From assembly GCA_003665825.1 (NCBI GenBank), contig QPFY01000003.1, positions 1-64,000 on the forward strand: DNA of 64,000 nt. Reading direction: 5' to 3'. Shown piece by piece: positions 45,411-59,258 of this stretch (positions are counted from its first letter, which is position 1; each line of letters starts with the position of its first letter). Below the pieces are notes generated by a model. The model made no database searches and was not told where the DNA came from. It saw only the letters and a program-made list of their open reading frames with translations. The stretch comes from Microbotryum silenes-acaulis (taxonomy: Eukaryota > Basidiomycota > Microbotryomycetes > Microbotryales > Microbotryaceae). The position numbers and the translations under genes are program-made.

Positions 45411-46167
45411 AATCTACGGTTTCAAGCAGGCCGGTCGCATCTGGAATCGCCACATTGACACATCACTCAGGAGTCTCGGGTACAAGGCAATGGGCACTGA
45501 TCACTGCATTTACTCTCACATTGATGATCAGCAACGGCCCCATTATATCGCCTTGTATGTCGACGATCTCCTCATTGTCAGCCCCGCCCTCGACGAGATC
45601 GAACGCGTCATCTCCGGCCTTGAACAGCGATACGGCGTCAAACGGCTCGGCCCCGCGGAATACATCCTCGGCATCCAAATCCGCCGCCTGGACGACGGCT
45701 CCATTGCCCTATCCCAGGAACGCTACATCATGGACGTGCTCGCCCGGTTTCACTTCGACACCACGACACGCGGCGCTACGGTGCCAATGACGCCCGGCCT
45801 CTCGCTCACGGCAGTTCCGGGTCAGGGAACGGAGCGCATTCGATTGTGGTACCTACAAGCCATCGGCTCCCTCCTGTACATTTCCCTTGGCACTCGACCC
45901 GACATTGCCTTCGCCGTCTCGTACTTGTCCCGTTTCGCCAACAACCCTGGCCGCCGTCATTGGATTGCCGTCAAACACGTCCTTCGCTACCTTCGCGCCA
46001 CGTACCGCGATGAGCTACTCTACGCCCGCGGTCCAGCCAAAGTTACGGGTGTGGTTGGTTATTCCGATGCGAACTGGGGTGCCTGCGTCGACACGTCCAT
46101 CTCCACAATGGGTTTCGTCTTTTACTTGGCTGGTTCCGCCGTCTCTTGGTCATCGAAGCGTCAGACT
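45411..46167 (+). pseudogene. Copia RT-RNase H fragment (element D)
   Basis: The open segment runs from [10 protein letters not shown] (45415) through the YVDD box (45556-45567), LGIQIRR and [11 protein letters not shown] to SSKRQ. There it is cut by the TGTTGAATG start of the next repeat. It lacks the 5' half of RT and most of RNase H, including Glu and the second Asp. It is closely related to fragment F at 47239 but clearly diverged in nucleotides. Confidence 0.85.
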
Positions 46168-48698
<2,531 letters not shown>

Positions 48699-48730
48699 TA
48701 GAATTCGCAGACCAGAGTCAGCATTAGTTA

Positions 48731-49647
48731 CTAAGCTGAGAGGGCTTCGGCGCTCGGGTCACAATCACTCACAGCCGCGCTCGGAAAAGGAAACCATTCA
48801 TCGCTTGGATGTGGAACGCTCGATGATGATGCGCGGTGGCTTGAGCTCTTGAAGAGTTCGGCATTCACTATAATGTAAAAATGTGCCCATGATGTATAAG
48901 TAGCATAGGGCAAATAATACCTCCCATGACTGCTGAAATGACCCTTGATCATGTGCGCAAGTGTTCGGGGTTGGCGCCAATCTCTGTCGATGTCGTCGTC
49001 GTCTTCGGACCCGATAACATCACCCTCACGGTCTGATTCAAAGTCGTCTAGACTCTCGTACGCGGCCGATGGATCTTCGAAGCCATTATCGCTGTCAAAG
49101 CCATTATCGTCGCCATTGTGAGCATAGTTGTGCGCACTGTAGTCGAAGTCGGGTGTTCCGCCCGACGAGGGTGACCCATCGCTGCCGAGCTGGTTTTAGG
49201 GTAGATGCAGACACATCAGATCGCGTAGTCTCAACACTGGAAGACCTCCGCTCGCTCACAGAAGAGACAGAATTGTTGGTTTCGAATAAAAGGTCGTCAT
49301 TGTCGGGGGATGATACCCAGGTAAGATCCCCAACACCGATGCCTTGCAGTTGGACTTCTTCTTTGTGCACATTCGTCTTGAAATGGGCCCGGGCTTGGGC
49401 AAGGCTCAGCCGTCGATCCTTATGTCGAGGGCAGACTGCGCAGCGGTATCCGATGCTCCCGGAAGAATTTGTTATGCTGATGATTGCTTCTGTGGTAGAG
49501 AAGGCAGCGAAGGATCGAAGGTTGAGCCACAGTCAGTGCGTCGAGAATGCGCGGCGCGTGCGACCACAGGCATCATGAGCAACCTGATTTCTCTACAAGA
49601 TCATCGAAGAAGTGTTGATCCGAATCCAGCCTCTCGGATACTGGCAT
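48731..49647 (-). pseudogene. Zinc-finger protein gene, three exons, 3' end truncated (transposon-associated?)
   Basis: Three open segments join in frame with GT-AG introns: 49647-49584, 49489-49317 and 49189-48731, with introns of 94 and 127 nt. The result is about 231 residues. Residues 38-63 form a C-x2-C-x15-H-x5-H finger (YRCAVCPRHK...RAHFKTNVH). An acidic stretch follows (DDFESDREGD, GSEDDDDIDRDW), then HPSDEWFPFPS. A good donor (gtgagtgat) lies just before the present stop near 48777, so the gene probably continued into exons lost where LTR F sits. The frame is also open upstream of the ATG to 49776. A finger, acidic linker and WFPF motif recall the N-terminal part of some basidiomycete transposase-linked proteins; that is a guess. 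The exon joins are the strongest evidence that this was a real gene. Confidence 0.5.
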
Positions 49648-49776
49648 AGTGCGTAAGTAAGTTGTACGCCGTAAGGGTCGATTGAAATGGGTAGCACAAG
49701 GCCAAAAGGCGGGGCGCGGCTTTCTAATCTTTCTAATAATGCAAATCGTCTCGGTGACTCTCCGGAGCAATTGCAA

Positions 49777-50532
49777 GATAGCCCCTCCGTGTGAGCGCTG
49801 AACGCGGAGTCACGCGCTCACACTGCCGAGTCCTGCGTCTGCAGTGCTGACGCGTCGCGTACCTGGCCAAAGATCAACTTGTTTACATTTTAAATGCTGG
49901 ACTGTGTAACGATGAATGTTGCACCGTCTCAGTATTTTCCTCGGATTACTAGTCATGAAGCCAATCATTCCAGCTTTTTTTTAATTTCGTCATACACTCA
50001 GATGGAGCAGACCACTTGATGGGCAAAGCCAATCAATCCCCCCCGGGATGTCGTTTTCGTGATCAGGTCATTCACCCAGACCAAAGCGTCTAATCCCCAG
50101 TAGCTCATGATCCCCCGCGAGTTCTCGCGGGGGCCTCAGGTGAAACCCACCTGGGAACTTCGTGATTAAGCCAATCTGGCCGCAGCTCATCGGCGCGCCT
50201 GGGAATCCCGCGCCGCAGGGTTGGGCGTGTAGTCCCTGGGGACCTCTATCTCTGGCTTCGAACCCCTCCCTTGGCCCCTCGGGTGTGTTCCCCTCCTCCT
50301 CCCCTCCTCTCTGTCTTAGTATTCCTGGTTCTCCGTGTTTCCAGTCGTGACTTTTTGTATATTCTCCCCCTTTCTTTCTCTAGGCACTCTTGCCTGGTTT
50401 TCGAGTATCTTTGCTCCCACTCTTGGGACGTGAAGCGGCAGCAGTACTCACCGCCCGTTGGAGTCCGCGTTAAGTGCTCGGCGGGTTTTGATCTGCGCAG
50501 CGCTCTTTGAGTGGAAGCCAAAAAGGTTTCGG
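49777..50532. other. Non-coding stretch with GC hairpin, possibly LTR remnant
   Basis: I see no gene. At 50112-50133 there is a perfect 10-bp stem, 2-nt loop hairpin (CCCCCGCGAG, TT, CTCGCGGGGG). It is followed by a second small inverted pair (caggtg...cacctg). A pyrimidine-rich stretch with ttttgtatattc (about 50350) resembles an LTR promoter. It ends where repeat E copy 2 begins. Confidence 0.5.
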
Positions 50533-51589
50533 ACTTGGGAGTAGCGACCGCTTGGGCTACTGGCGGAGTGTCGACGTGGCTACAGTGTGCGACGGACGGG
50601 CCGGGGGGAGAAGTCGTGAGGCGGCACGGACGCGGTCTGACGAGACGGACACGGTGCGGCTGGACGATCTGTTCTCTACCGAAGATCAGCGGTCTAGCTA
50701 ATGTTGGGAAGCGGTAGAGAAGAGGAAGAGAGGCGCGAGGGCGCGCGAGTCGGGTGAGGTTCTAGCAAGGGGCCGCGCTAAGACAAACTGGGCTAGCACA
50801 ATGCGAAGCTACAAGACCGAACTCCAAGTGGACCATCGAGGCTCTGAGGGGTGTCGTGTTGGACGACGTACACGAAGGGAAACTCATCTACACGATCCAG
50901 AGTTGTTGAGTGAGGCGATCCGTGACGACAGGCTTCAGGTTGCGAACCGCAGGCATCATGAGTGGGCGATGTTCTGCATGGCCGATGGGTCATGAGGTTG
51001 GCGGTGGCAAACTGGCTGTAGCGAGGCGGAGGCGTTGGCTCGGCTAGGCTGGAGAGTGCGGACTGACTAAGTCCCGGCGTGGAGGCGGCGGCGCGCGAGT
51101 GTGAGTTGAGCAGACAGGCGCGGAGCGGTGAACAAGGGGGCGGCTTGGCTGCGAAGGCGGAGACAAAGGGGGCGGCTTAGCCGCAAAGGCGAAGGCGCCG
51201 AGGTGAAAGACTGGGGGGGCGGCTTGGCGGCGAAGGCGAAGGCGCCTAGGCGAAAGACTGGGGGGCGGCTTGGCAGCGAGGGCGAAGGCGCCGAGGTGAA
51301 AGTGCCAAGAGGCAAAGGCGCGTGGTGGCGAGCATGGCAGAGCAGGCAAAGCTGGCAACGACGGGCAGACGGACCGGGATGTGGACAAGTTGACGAACGG
51401 TGCACATCGGTCGAGGGACGAGGCCGGGTGCGAGGATCACGCAGCGAGGCTCGAGGGACAGGGGGCGCGGTGGAGGCTTGCGAAGGCGAAGGCGCGCGGA
51501 GCGAGGCGCCAAGGCGAAAGGCGGGCAAGTCCGTCAAACGGCGGTCCGATGTCGAAGTGTTCGAAGGCTTGACAGAATGCAATTCAACA
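50533..51589. mobile_element. Repeat E copy 2
   Basis: It aligns with 46190-47238 in the same orientation, with a diverged 5' end and the same 3' end (ttgacagaatgcaattcaaca). It lacks the 69-bp duplication of copy 1. Its minisatellite (51124-51310) is expanded to about four units. Long open frames here follow the minisatellite and are not credible proteins. Confidence 0.72.
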
Positions 51590-51785
51590 CTTTGCGCGCA
51601 GGGGTTTGACTTTCACCCAACTGCTTGCCGTTGTTGCTTTATAACCTCTTTTAGCTCTTTTTGTAGCGGTCCCAGCCAACCCGAAGGATTGCAATTTATG
51701 AGCCCCAGTCCAAAAAAAAAAAAATCCTTCGAGTATTGCTGTCAGTGTACTGCTGTGATCCTGACAGAGCCTGCACGCCTCCGCC
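51590..51785. repeat. A13 tract and dispersed inverted-repeat end
   Basis: A short unique stretch leads to 13 A (51712-51724). Next comes ccttcgagtattgctgtcag and relatives at 51725-51767, which matches the end of the 132-bp core in every array palindrome. A poly-A next to a repeat end suggests a retroposed or SINE-like junction. Confidence 0.5.
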
Positions 51786-52308
51786 CGTTTTTCGTCTCGG
51801 CGCCTTCGCCTTCGCAGCCAAGCCGCCCCCCTGTTCACCGCCTCCGCGCCAGCCTGTTCAACTCACGCTCGCGCGCCGCCATTTCCACGCCGGAACTTAG
51901 TCGATCTACCTCTCCTGTCTTGCCGAACCGTTGCCTCCGCTTAGCTACCGCCAGCTTGCCATCACCGTCCTCATGTTCCATCGGCCATCAGAGCATCGCC
52001 CATCCATGATGCCCGTGCTTCGCAACCTGGATCTTGTCACTGCGGATTGCCCTGCTCGCCAACACTCGACCATGGTAGATAAGTTTCCCCTCGTGTCCGT
52101 CGTCCAACACGACACCTCTCTGAGCCCCAATAGCCCGCTTGTAGTTCGGCCCTTGAAGCTTCGCATAGCGCCCGCCCAGTTTGCCTTAGATCCACTGTGC
52201 GCTCCCTTGCTAGAACCTCGCCCGACTCGCGTGCTCTCGCGCCTCTCTCCCTCTTCTCTATCGTTTCGTCTCATCATTCAGACTGCTGAGATTCGCTAGA
52301 GAACAGGT
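51786..52308 (-). mobile_element. Repeat E, inverted partial copy
   Basis: The reverse complement matches repeat E from the cttctctaccgaag region to the minisatellite. It includes the block whose forward version reads gaccatcgaggctctgaggggtg. It is more diverged than copies 1 and 2 and forms a large inverted repeat with copy 2. Confidence 0.68.
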
Positions 52309-52813
52309 TGTCCGGCTACGCTCGCGCCCTTGCGCTGCGTTCGCTCCGCCTCACAACTTCTCGACCCGGGAGTACTTTGCGACGCCGACCTACCTCGCAA
52401 CCTCTCCGAAACGATCCGGCTCGTGCCGTTACACGAATCCCCAGCGACCTCCGGTCCCAACTTAACATCACGTTCCATTGGCTTCCCTTTCTCAATTATG
52501 GATCTCGAGCTTCGGGCTCATTCTCTTGCTTTCATTTCCTTCTACACATGTTCTCCATTCTTTTGAGATAGTTCCATAACCTTCGATAACATTCCACGGG
52601 TTTTACTCTAAAAGCCAGCCCATTTGTAGACGTTCCTTTGCTTCCTGCAAGCAACAACATCGTCCTTGATCCCATAGTCCCTAGTCCCAATCCATCTCGA
52701 GAGCCACCACCTTGACCCACTTCCGTTGCTTCACGATCCTAACCTGATCTCACACTCGAGACTCCCTCGTCCACGCCGTCTAGCCCCGCCTAGAAGGGCG
52801 AGGACCATTATAC
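52309..52813. other. Unassigned sequence between repeats
   Basis: I found no credible gene or known repeat. Short frames exist on both strands but show no domain. Confidence 0.4.
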
Positions 52814-52856
52814 CAAAGTTGAAGTGTTTGAAGGCTTGACAGAATGCAATCCAACA
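52814..52856. repeat. Repeat E 3'-end fragment
   Basis: It contains ttgaagtgtttgaaggcttg and ends gcaatccaaca, close to the last 43 bases of repeat E. Confidence 0.6.
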
Positions 52857-52970
52857 TAAACCACACTGCTGAAGCGTAGTCAAGTCGAGGATGGACACAT
52901 GCAATCACAGCTTGACGAATGTACCAAGTGCTGATACCTCTCCTTGATCCTGACAGGGCTTGGAGGGCGT
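52857..52970 (-). pseudogene. LINE (non-LTR retrotransposon) RT fragment
   Basis: About 38 codons on the - strand read NALQALSGSRRGISTWYIRQ and continue to HPRLDYASAVWF. The Gly-Ile/Leu-Ser...Tyr-x-Arg...Pro-x-Leu-Asp-Tyr-x-x-x-Val-Trp pattern is typical of the region after the catalytic core of non-LTR RTs. Both ends are cut by repeat E fragments. Confidence 0.6.
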
Positions 52971-53121
52971 TGAACAGGCTGGTGCGGAGCAATGCGAAAG
53001 GGGGCGGCTTGGCGGCGAAGGCGAAGACGCACGGAGGCAAGGCGCTGAGGCAAAAGGCGGGCAAGCGTCAAATTGCGGCCCGAAGTTGAAGTGTTCGAAG
53101 GCTCGACAGAATGCAATTCAA
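52971..53121. repeat. Repeat E fragment, minisatellite to 3' end
   Basis: It resembles the last part of repeat E with most of the middle deleted (gttgaacaggctggtgcgg ... gacagaatgcaattcaa). The terminal CA is replaced by gagg. Confidence 0.6.
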
Positions 53122-53293
53122 GAGGTTGATCGTGACGATGTGGTGCAGTGTAATACTCCGTAGTTACTCAAGGCCTGACGCGCGTCTGGCCTTAAGCCTT
53201 GTCGGGAAGTAGACCCTCTCTTCCCTTCTGACCAGTTTATTCTTTGGAATACATACTCGTATCCTGTTACTTGCAAGGCCCCACGACTGGGCC

Positions 53294-53770
53294 TTACATG
53301 CAGGTTCCCCAGTCTGCGTCAGAGTTACCGGTGAAATCTGAGAACTTGCCTTGCTCAGAGCTGTAGTGCAGGCCAAGACTTGCAGTTCTGTGTAAGTACC
53401 AAAAGACGGTCTTGATGGCGGTCCAGTGTTTGGGTGTGAGACTGGCAGAGAAGCGTGCAAGATATCCGACAGCGCAGGAGATGTCCGGGCGAGTACAGGA
53501 GGCACCCAATGGCCTGCATGTAGCGTGTTTGAGCAATTTTTTGACGGTTCCGCAAGCGACTGCTCGAGCTGGCAGTTTGGGGCCATGGGCATGGAGGCGG
53601 TGCTGCTGTCTGACATGCCAAACCTGCGGAGGATGCTCGTGAGGTACGCCTCCTGCGACAGATGATGGACTTGTCAGCCTGTCGTTTGATCTGGATCCCC
53701 AAGATGCACTGGGCTGGGCCAAGTCGCTTGATGCCGTATTCTTGCTCCATTGTTGCGGTAAGGTCGTCGC
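53294..53770 (-). pseudogene. Decayed copia RT-RNase H fragment (element G)
   Basis: On the - strand, pieces in different frames read MEQEYGIKRLGPAQCILGIQ, then a LSQEAYLTSILRRFGMSD-like stretch, [31 protein letters not shown] and DADWGTCM. They are separated by at least three frameshifts. The order matches RT downstream of YVDD through the first RNase H motif. It is unrelated at nucleotide level to the array pol. Confidence 0.75.
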
Positions 53771-54030
53771 AAAGAACGTCAACGAGGCGAGCAGGAGAAG
53801 TTCACGACGAGCAGCAATGGCGACTCGCGCACGGTAGGCTCGTCGCGGAAATCCATGAGGGAGAAAGTCGACGCGGAAACCACCGGTGCGAGCGACGATG
53901 ACGCAAGGAACCGGCGGAGAGGAATTGTTGCGGTAATATCGTCGTAAAGACGGTCGACGGGGCGAGCAGGAGACGTCGATGACGAGCGGCAAGTGCGCGG
54001 AGACGGTCGTTGAAGCGAGCAGGGGAAGTC
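53747..54030. repeat. Diverged tandem repeat, period about 175 bp
   Basis: The motif attgttgcggtaa...gtcgtcg(c/t)aaag..cggtc.acg.ggcgagcagg occurs at about 53749 and 53924. A third, weaker version of its right half is at about 53990-54030. It overlaps the 5' edge of fragment G, so it may derive from that element. Confidence 0.5.
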
Positions 54031-55206
54031 GAGATGCGACTCGGGCACGGCCAGCGTCGCGAGGAGTAGGGGTCGACAACGAGTTTCAAATGCGGGGGAC
54101 ACAGAGTTGAGCGTAAGCAATCGCTGGCCCTGTCGTAGAGGTAGGTCGTGTGCGGCAATCGTTGATGCGTCGAGTTGCGGACGAGCGTGATAGCATTCGA
54201 GTCGATGGGGAAAGCGCTAAGGCGGGGCGGGACCTTCCAGCGCGCGTGGTGCATCGACTTGTCAGGGCCCATCGTACAGTACCCTCTAGTGCCATGCGCT
54301 AGGGGTGTCATGCCTTGTTATTGGCTCGTAAACCACCGCATCCCAAACGGCGTGTGAACAACGTGCGTCAGCCGACGATATGTCCGGGAAGATCTGATGG
54401 TCGTGGCGACAAGCAGGAGCGATGACTGAGGATCACTACTTGGAGCTTTGCAACCAAAGTTTTTAGGTGTCAGTCGGCTGCAAATGATCATGGAGAAGTC
54501 CATGGATCGGCTCAGCATACCTTTGCGACGAGACAAGTCACTGTATAAGGACGGATCGGCGCAGATGGCGCGAGAGGAGGCAAAGGGTCTGCTGAGAGCC
54601 ATATATGCAATGAGCGTGTTGCCCAACAAAGGCTACAGAGCTGTAGGCCCATACAATTATATAGTAGAAGTAGAAGTACAGAGTAGATGTCGCAACAAGC
54701 GCAGTGTATCAAGGCACTCATCCCGAGTTACCCAAGACGAGCCACGTCGAAGGTTTGAGACGAGCTGCTCGCACCCGAGAACGTCCAGCAAGACGGAATG
54801 CTCGGTCAGCGGCTTCATCAACTGGGACGTAGTGGTGAGAGTGAGGAGCGCACCTGTCCCACAGGTGGCCAACGCAGCCGCAGAAGCTGGTCAGGAAACG
54901 TCGACGCTGCAGTGAAGGCCCCGAGGGATACGCGTCGCGAGTGCCGCCCGGGAGCCCGCGTGTGTGGGAAGCACAGCTGTGGGAGAAAGGGTCCGTGCGC
55001 GCGAGCTTGAATCGGCGCATCAAATCCTTGCTGCACAGGCCGAAAAAGAACCCCGGACTTAGCCGCCCAGACTTGAGGGAAAAACTTGGGAGCTTTTGGA
55101 ACCCAGCTGCGCTCGAGAGCTTGAGAACCCCACCCACCGTCAACGCGTCCACCACGAGCTGCGAACGCCCTATCCGTCGCCGGGCCGCTTCGCTCAATCC
55201 GACCCT
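54031..55206. other. Intergenic region upstream of the transcription factor gene
   Basis: I see no supported gene. Short frames on both strands (for example 54448-54915 +) have no recognisable domain. The last few hundred bases must include the promoter and 5' UTR of the + strand gene at 55207. Confidence 0.4.
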
Positions 55207-58200
55207 ATGCCTGCGATCAGGACCAAGACGGATGCAAATGCGGATCTGCACCCGGCTTCAACCTCGACTGACGGCAAGCCGGTCAGCTACGAAGCTCGTC
55301 TGGCCTCCTCGTGTGTGCAATGCCGCGCTCGCAAGATCAAGTGCACGAGCGACAAGCCCTTGTGCGCCAACTGCATCCAGTCGGGCCAACAATGCGAATA
55401 CAGGTTGGTCTCTCCCCGTCTGGCTCTCGACGAACTAACCGTACCTTCGAGTGGACGGGTCTGTTATGGCCTGTTGGCAGCCGATGAATGGAAACTGACA
55501 CCGCCCCCACTTGTCTCACTTCCAGGCACCGCCTCAAGCCAGGTCTGAAGCAGGGTGTAGGCAGCGAATTATTACAAAGAGTTAGGTAGGCGTTTAGAAC
55601 TGCTCGCTTGCTACCGAGTCCGTATGTGCCAGAGTGCCTGCTCCTGACTGGACCGCTTGCTCCGCGTTCACGTTCGTGTCGATAGTGTTCTAGAAGAGGC
55701 GCTCGCTACGGTCAACTCTCGAATGGCCGACTTCTCCACGAGGCTCGACCACTTTGACAAACTCCAACATCCAAGTCGAGCTGACATGGCACTAGGGCCA
55801 GGTAGCTCTGGTTCAGCATCGGCAAACATGCAGTACGCTGCTGCATCGTCAAAGACGCCTGCGACACCGACTGGATCCGTCGCGTCTATCAACTCGACCG
55901 AGCTCATGCCACCACCGCTGCCGTCTCATTACTCGTACCACGGCGCTCACTACGGACTTGACCAAGATCTTACAAAGCACCGCTCATTGGGGACTGCGTC
56001 TGTGTCAAAAGATGACCCACTTGCCGGCAAGTCTGGCTTGCTGGAAGCGAACTCGAAATCGGTGCCCGATGATCTTCCGCCATACGACTTGCTTCTGACT
56101 CTGTAAGTTCGAGCTCAAATCACCGAAGAACGTCTTCAACCACTCTACGAACAAAGTATGTAACAGAGGAGCCGATCTTGCCTTCACAGTCTCGACCTGT
56201 TCTTCGTCCACGTCGCCCCATGGACACCGTTCGTGCGACGTGATGTCGGCGAAGCTCTTCGAACAGCCAGCAACAATGACCACGAGTGGCCCATTCTGAT
56301 TTACGGCATCGTTGTCGCAAGTCTAAGGGTGTGTGTTACTGTTGCTTCTCCTTGGGTTTGGTACTCTCTGAACGCTGTTCTTTCACTACTATGTACTCAC
56401 CCACCGTTCTTGGTCTTCTTGCATTGGCCCAGTTCTCGTTTGATCCGCGTTGGAACGATATCGAATCGAAAGACGTGTACCGTGAAAGGGCCAAGCGTAG
56501 AGTCATCATGCACAGTATGAGCTCGACATCCGTTGCCTCGATTGAAGCCTTGATGCTCGTTGCACTGGATGATGTCGGCGCAAATACGACGCCCGCTGCG
56601 TGGGGAGCTCTGGCGCTAACAACGCGATCGGGTGAGAATTCGGTCTGATCTGTCAGACTTGAACCTACTGTCTGACATTGTGCACAATCTTACAAATCTC
56701 AGCTGTTCATATGTCCCTACACAAGGAAGAGATGAACGCATTCCAACCGTCGGACGTTCGTGGAGTGAGTCCGATGCAGCTGCTCAATCGATCGACAAGT
56801 CACGCCGAAGCGGAAGAGCGACGTCGCCTGTTCTGGTCCATCTTCGTTCTTGACAGATGGAGCGCGACAGCAACAGGTTGGGAGTGCGTTCTTGGCAATC
56901 CCAGTAACCTGTCAACGCCGAGTACTGTTGCCTATGATCTTGCATGTCTGACCTGTCTGCCCTCGTTTTTATCTCCTCCCTTTCCTTCGGAACGGTCCCG
57001 GTGCAGTCTTGCTTTTGCGGATGAGCATATCTCAAGACAGTTGCCTTGCATTGACTCAGAATGGCTCACGAATGTAAGTCGGTGGAAGCTCATGTGTATC
57101 CTGAGCCTAATATCTACTCTTCCAATCTCAGAGCCTCCGACCTACTCGCCTTTTCGTGTCACCACATCAACAGCTCGGGTTTCAATCGACGCAGGAGGAA
57201 CCTAAAAACGCGGACGTGGAGTTGATTGCACTCATAGAGGTAACGGATCTCCTAGGGAAAGTGCATCAACTACATCGCGAGCGTTTGGATGATGTGCAGA
57301 AGTTTCGAGAGGGAACCGAGGTAGGTCCCAACTCTGCTTTTTTCTCTTTCAGAAGCGGGCCTAATGCTGAGCTGACTTGCCTACATTCTTCAGGCTATGG
57401 ATCACACATTATGTCGTTGGTTCTCAGCATTGCCCATCTCTTTGAGGATGGTCAGCCAATCGAACACGCACCCGCGCCCAATCCTGATTCAAGCCCTTTA
57501 TTGGGCAACCGTCATTAAGCTGCAATCTTTGGTGAGCAATGGATCACCCCATGCTGCTTGACCAACAAGAGCGCAATCTGATCATTGCTTCAATGCATGC
57601 ATAGGTTGCCTACCCACTTGCGCCCAACTTAGCACCCGATCCGCAGGCCGGTGAGAAGGCACACGAGGCGGCGAAGCAAATCAGCTACTTGGCCCGAGCT
57701 TCGACGGTCAGTAGTGCGTACCTCAGCTGGACGTTCTTTGTAGGGGCAAGAATGATGCTGCGTCAGTTGTTTCTGTTTCTGCCGAATTTGCGACAATGCG
57801 GGCTCTGATCACTGACCCTTCCGCTTTGGCGTGTTGCATTTTCCTTGCCATTTATAGTGAGAGCATATCGACGCAACGAGATGATAGACCCTGCAATCCA
57901 CGACACATTGCGTGGCCTCAGGAAGGCAGCAACATACTTTGATCTTGCTGGTGAGCTGAATGATGTGATGCCGTTTCTGTTGACAGGGTCCTTGATTCCA
58001 GACTTTAGCTAACGTGCCGCGCTTCCTTCATGTAGCTCGGCACCATGCCATGATCTCTCGTGCCATCAAGCGTCAGAACTCGATGGACGGCTCTCTCAGA
58101 GGTGCATCAGCGCTGGTCGATTTGCATCACACCGCGTTCAGTGCGGAGCGTGCGATCTTGCCCAGTGGAGATGTCACACCAAAGCATCATCAACCTGCAC

Positions 58201-58649
58201 AAAGCGAGCTGTTCCACCATCAGCAAGCCGTACAAAGCGACCTCAACATTCGATTGTCGCAGGCTCAAAGTCATGGCCACACATCGACTCTTGATGACCA
58301 CATAGGAGAAGAGACGACGACTTTCAACGACTTGATGCAGATTTCCTCCTTTCCCGGGATCAAAGACACCGCACCTCAATCCGCATCAAAAGTGTCTGCT
58401 GGATCAACGCCTCTTGCATCAGGACAAAACGCGTTTCAGGGTGGTCGACCGCACTATGGAGACGGAAATATTTCAGGCGGCGCAAACGAGCAAGCCTTGG
58501 GTGCCGAGGCAGCATGGTGGGACAATGATTTGCTGGGTCACAGCTTTGCAAGTTGGTTCGATTTATCGTTGTCCCCTACGGTTCTCAATACGCTTGCCAA
58601 TGATGGTGCCGCCACATTCACAACAGACGGCAATCAGATGAGGGAGTGA
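55207..58649 (+). CDS. Zn(II)2Cys6 fungal-type transcription factor, 12 exons, 816 aa
   Basis: This is a nuclear DNA-binding regulator. My exon model is 55207-55403, 55526-55585, 55686-56102, 56190-56328, 56433-56631, 56703-56883, 57007-57073, 57132-57320, 57394-57531, 57605-57761, 57858-57950 and 58036-58649. All joins use GT-AG, introns are 58-123 nt, and the 2,451-nt sum stays in frame. Residues 36-63 hold the binuclear cluster C-x2-C-x6-C-x6-C-x2-C-x6-C (CVQCRARKIKC...CANC), followed by a linker beginning HRLKPGLKQG. A fungal-specific regulatory domain spans about 225-480 (LLDLFFVHVAPWTPF, RRRLFWSIFVLDRW at about 377-390, then LAFADEHISRQLPC). The last 200 residues are Ser/Gln/Gly-rich and may activate transcription. 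The weakest joins are the exon 2 end (gtaggc) and exon 10 end (gtcagt). The ATG at 55207 is the first in frame. The regulon is unknown, but a sugar transporter lies next door, tail to tail. Confidence 0.88.
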
Positions 58650-59258
58650 TATGTGTGGTTGGATATCGTCTTCAAATGCCGTGAAGTGGAGTCGTTGTAT
58701 ATCTGTTGATGTTGTGATATATATGCATGTGATTGTTTGAAACCGTTGATGAAATTGGTATGTTAAAGAAACGGGCTACTCGAGGAGACCTCGATGCCAA
58801 CAAGCACCTTGATCACCTTAGGTAAGCGTCGCCCTCGGATGCAGAAGATTCAGCCTTCCTTTCTCGCTCCCTTAAGTGAGATTTCTCTTGATTATCTCTT
58901 CAGTCTAAGTAAGTCACTGCCAATAGCCCTCTGGCCCACCCTGGCGGTGTCAAGCCTCGAAGGGCTCATGCCAAGGTGGAAAGCAGAAACTCCGGTATTT
59001 GATACATTGCTGTTTACTACCACCCCCCCCCCCCCCCCCCCCCCGGAGAATATACACTAACAGTTCTGATAGTGAATACATTGATGTTTACTATGATCCC
59101 ACGGAGAATACACACAAAAAAATCTGACACACTTAAGTAGTACCCATACCTTTCAGACGAAACCGAGCGCATGAGCACCAAAAACCGCACGACACCGTTG
59201 TTGGTGGTCGCACCTGCCGAGAGTCCTGGAAAGGAAAGACGACCCCAATGAAGACTCG
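58650..59258. other. Convergent intergenic region with C21 tract
   Basis: This is shared 3' flank of two convergent genes. A run of 21 C (59024-59044) sits inside one copy of a degenerate duplication: gatacattgctgtttacta...ggagaatatacac at 59001-59057 and gaatacattgatgtttacta...ggagaatacacac at 59072-59115. Nothing coding is seen. Confidence 0.6.

Noticed and set aside
51128..52009. Open frame of 293 codons across repeat E copy 2
   Set aside because: It follows the GC-rich minisatellite, then crosses unrelated repeat boundaries; the composition is that of repeat translation.
52946..52965. Match of tgatcctgacag to the 132-bp core end
   Set aside because: It lies inside the LINE coding fragment and is short; treated as coincidence.
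54448..54915. A 155-codon + strand frame
   Set aside because: No domain, low-complexity tail, and surrounded by decayed repeats; not supported as a gene.
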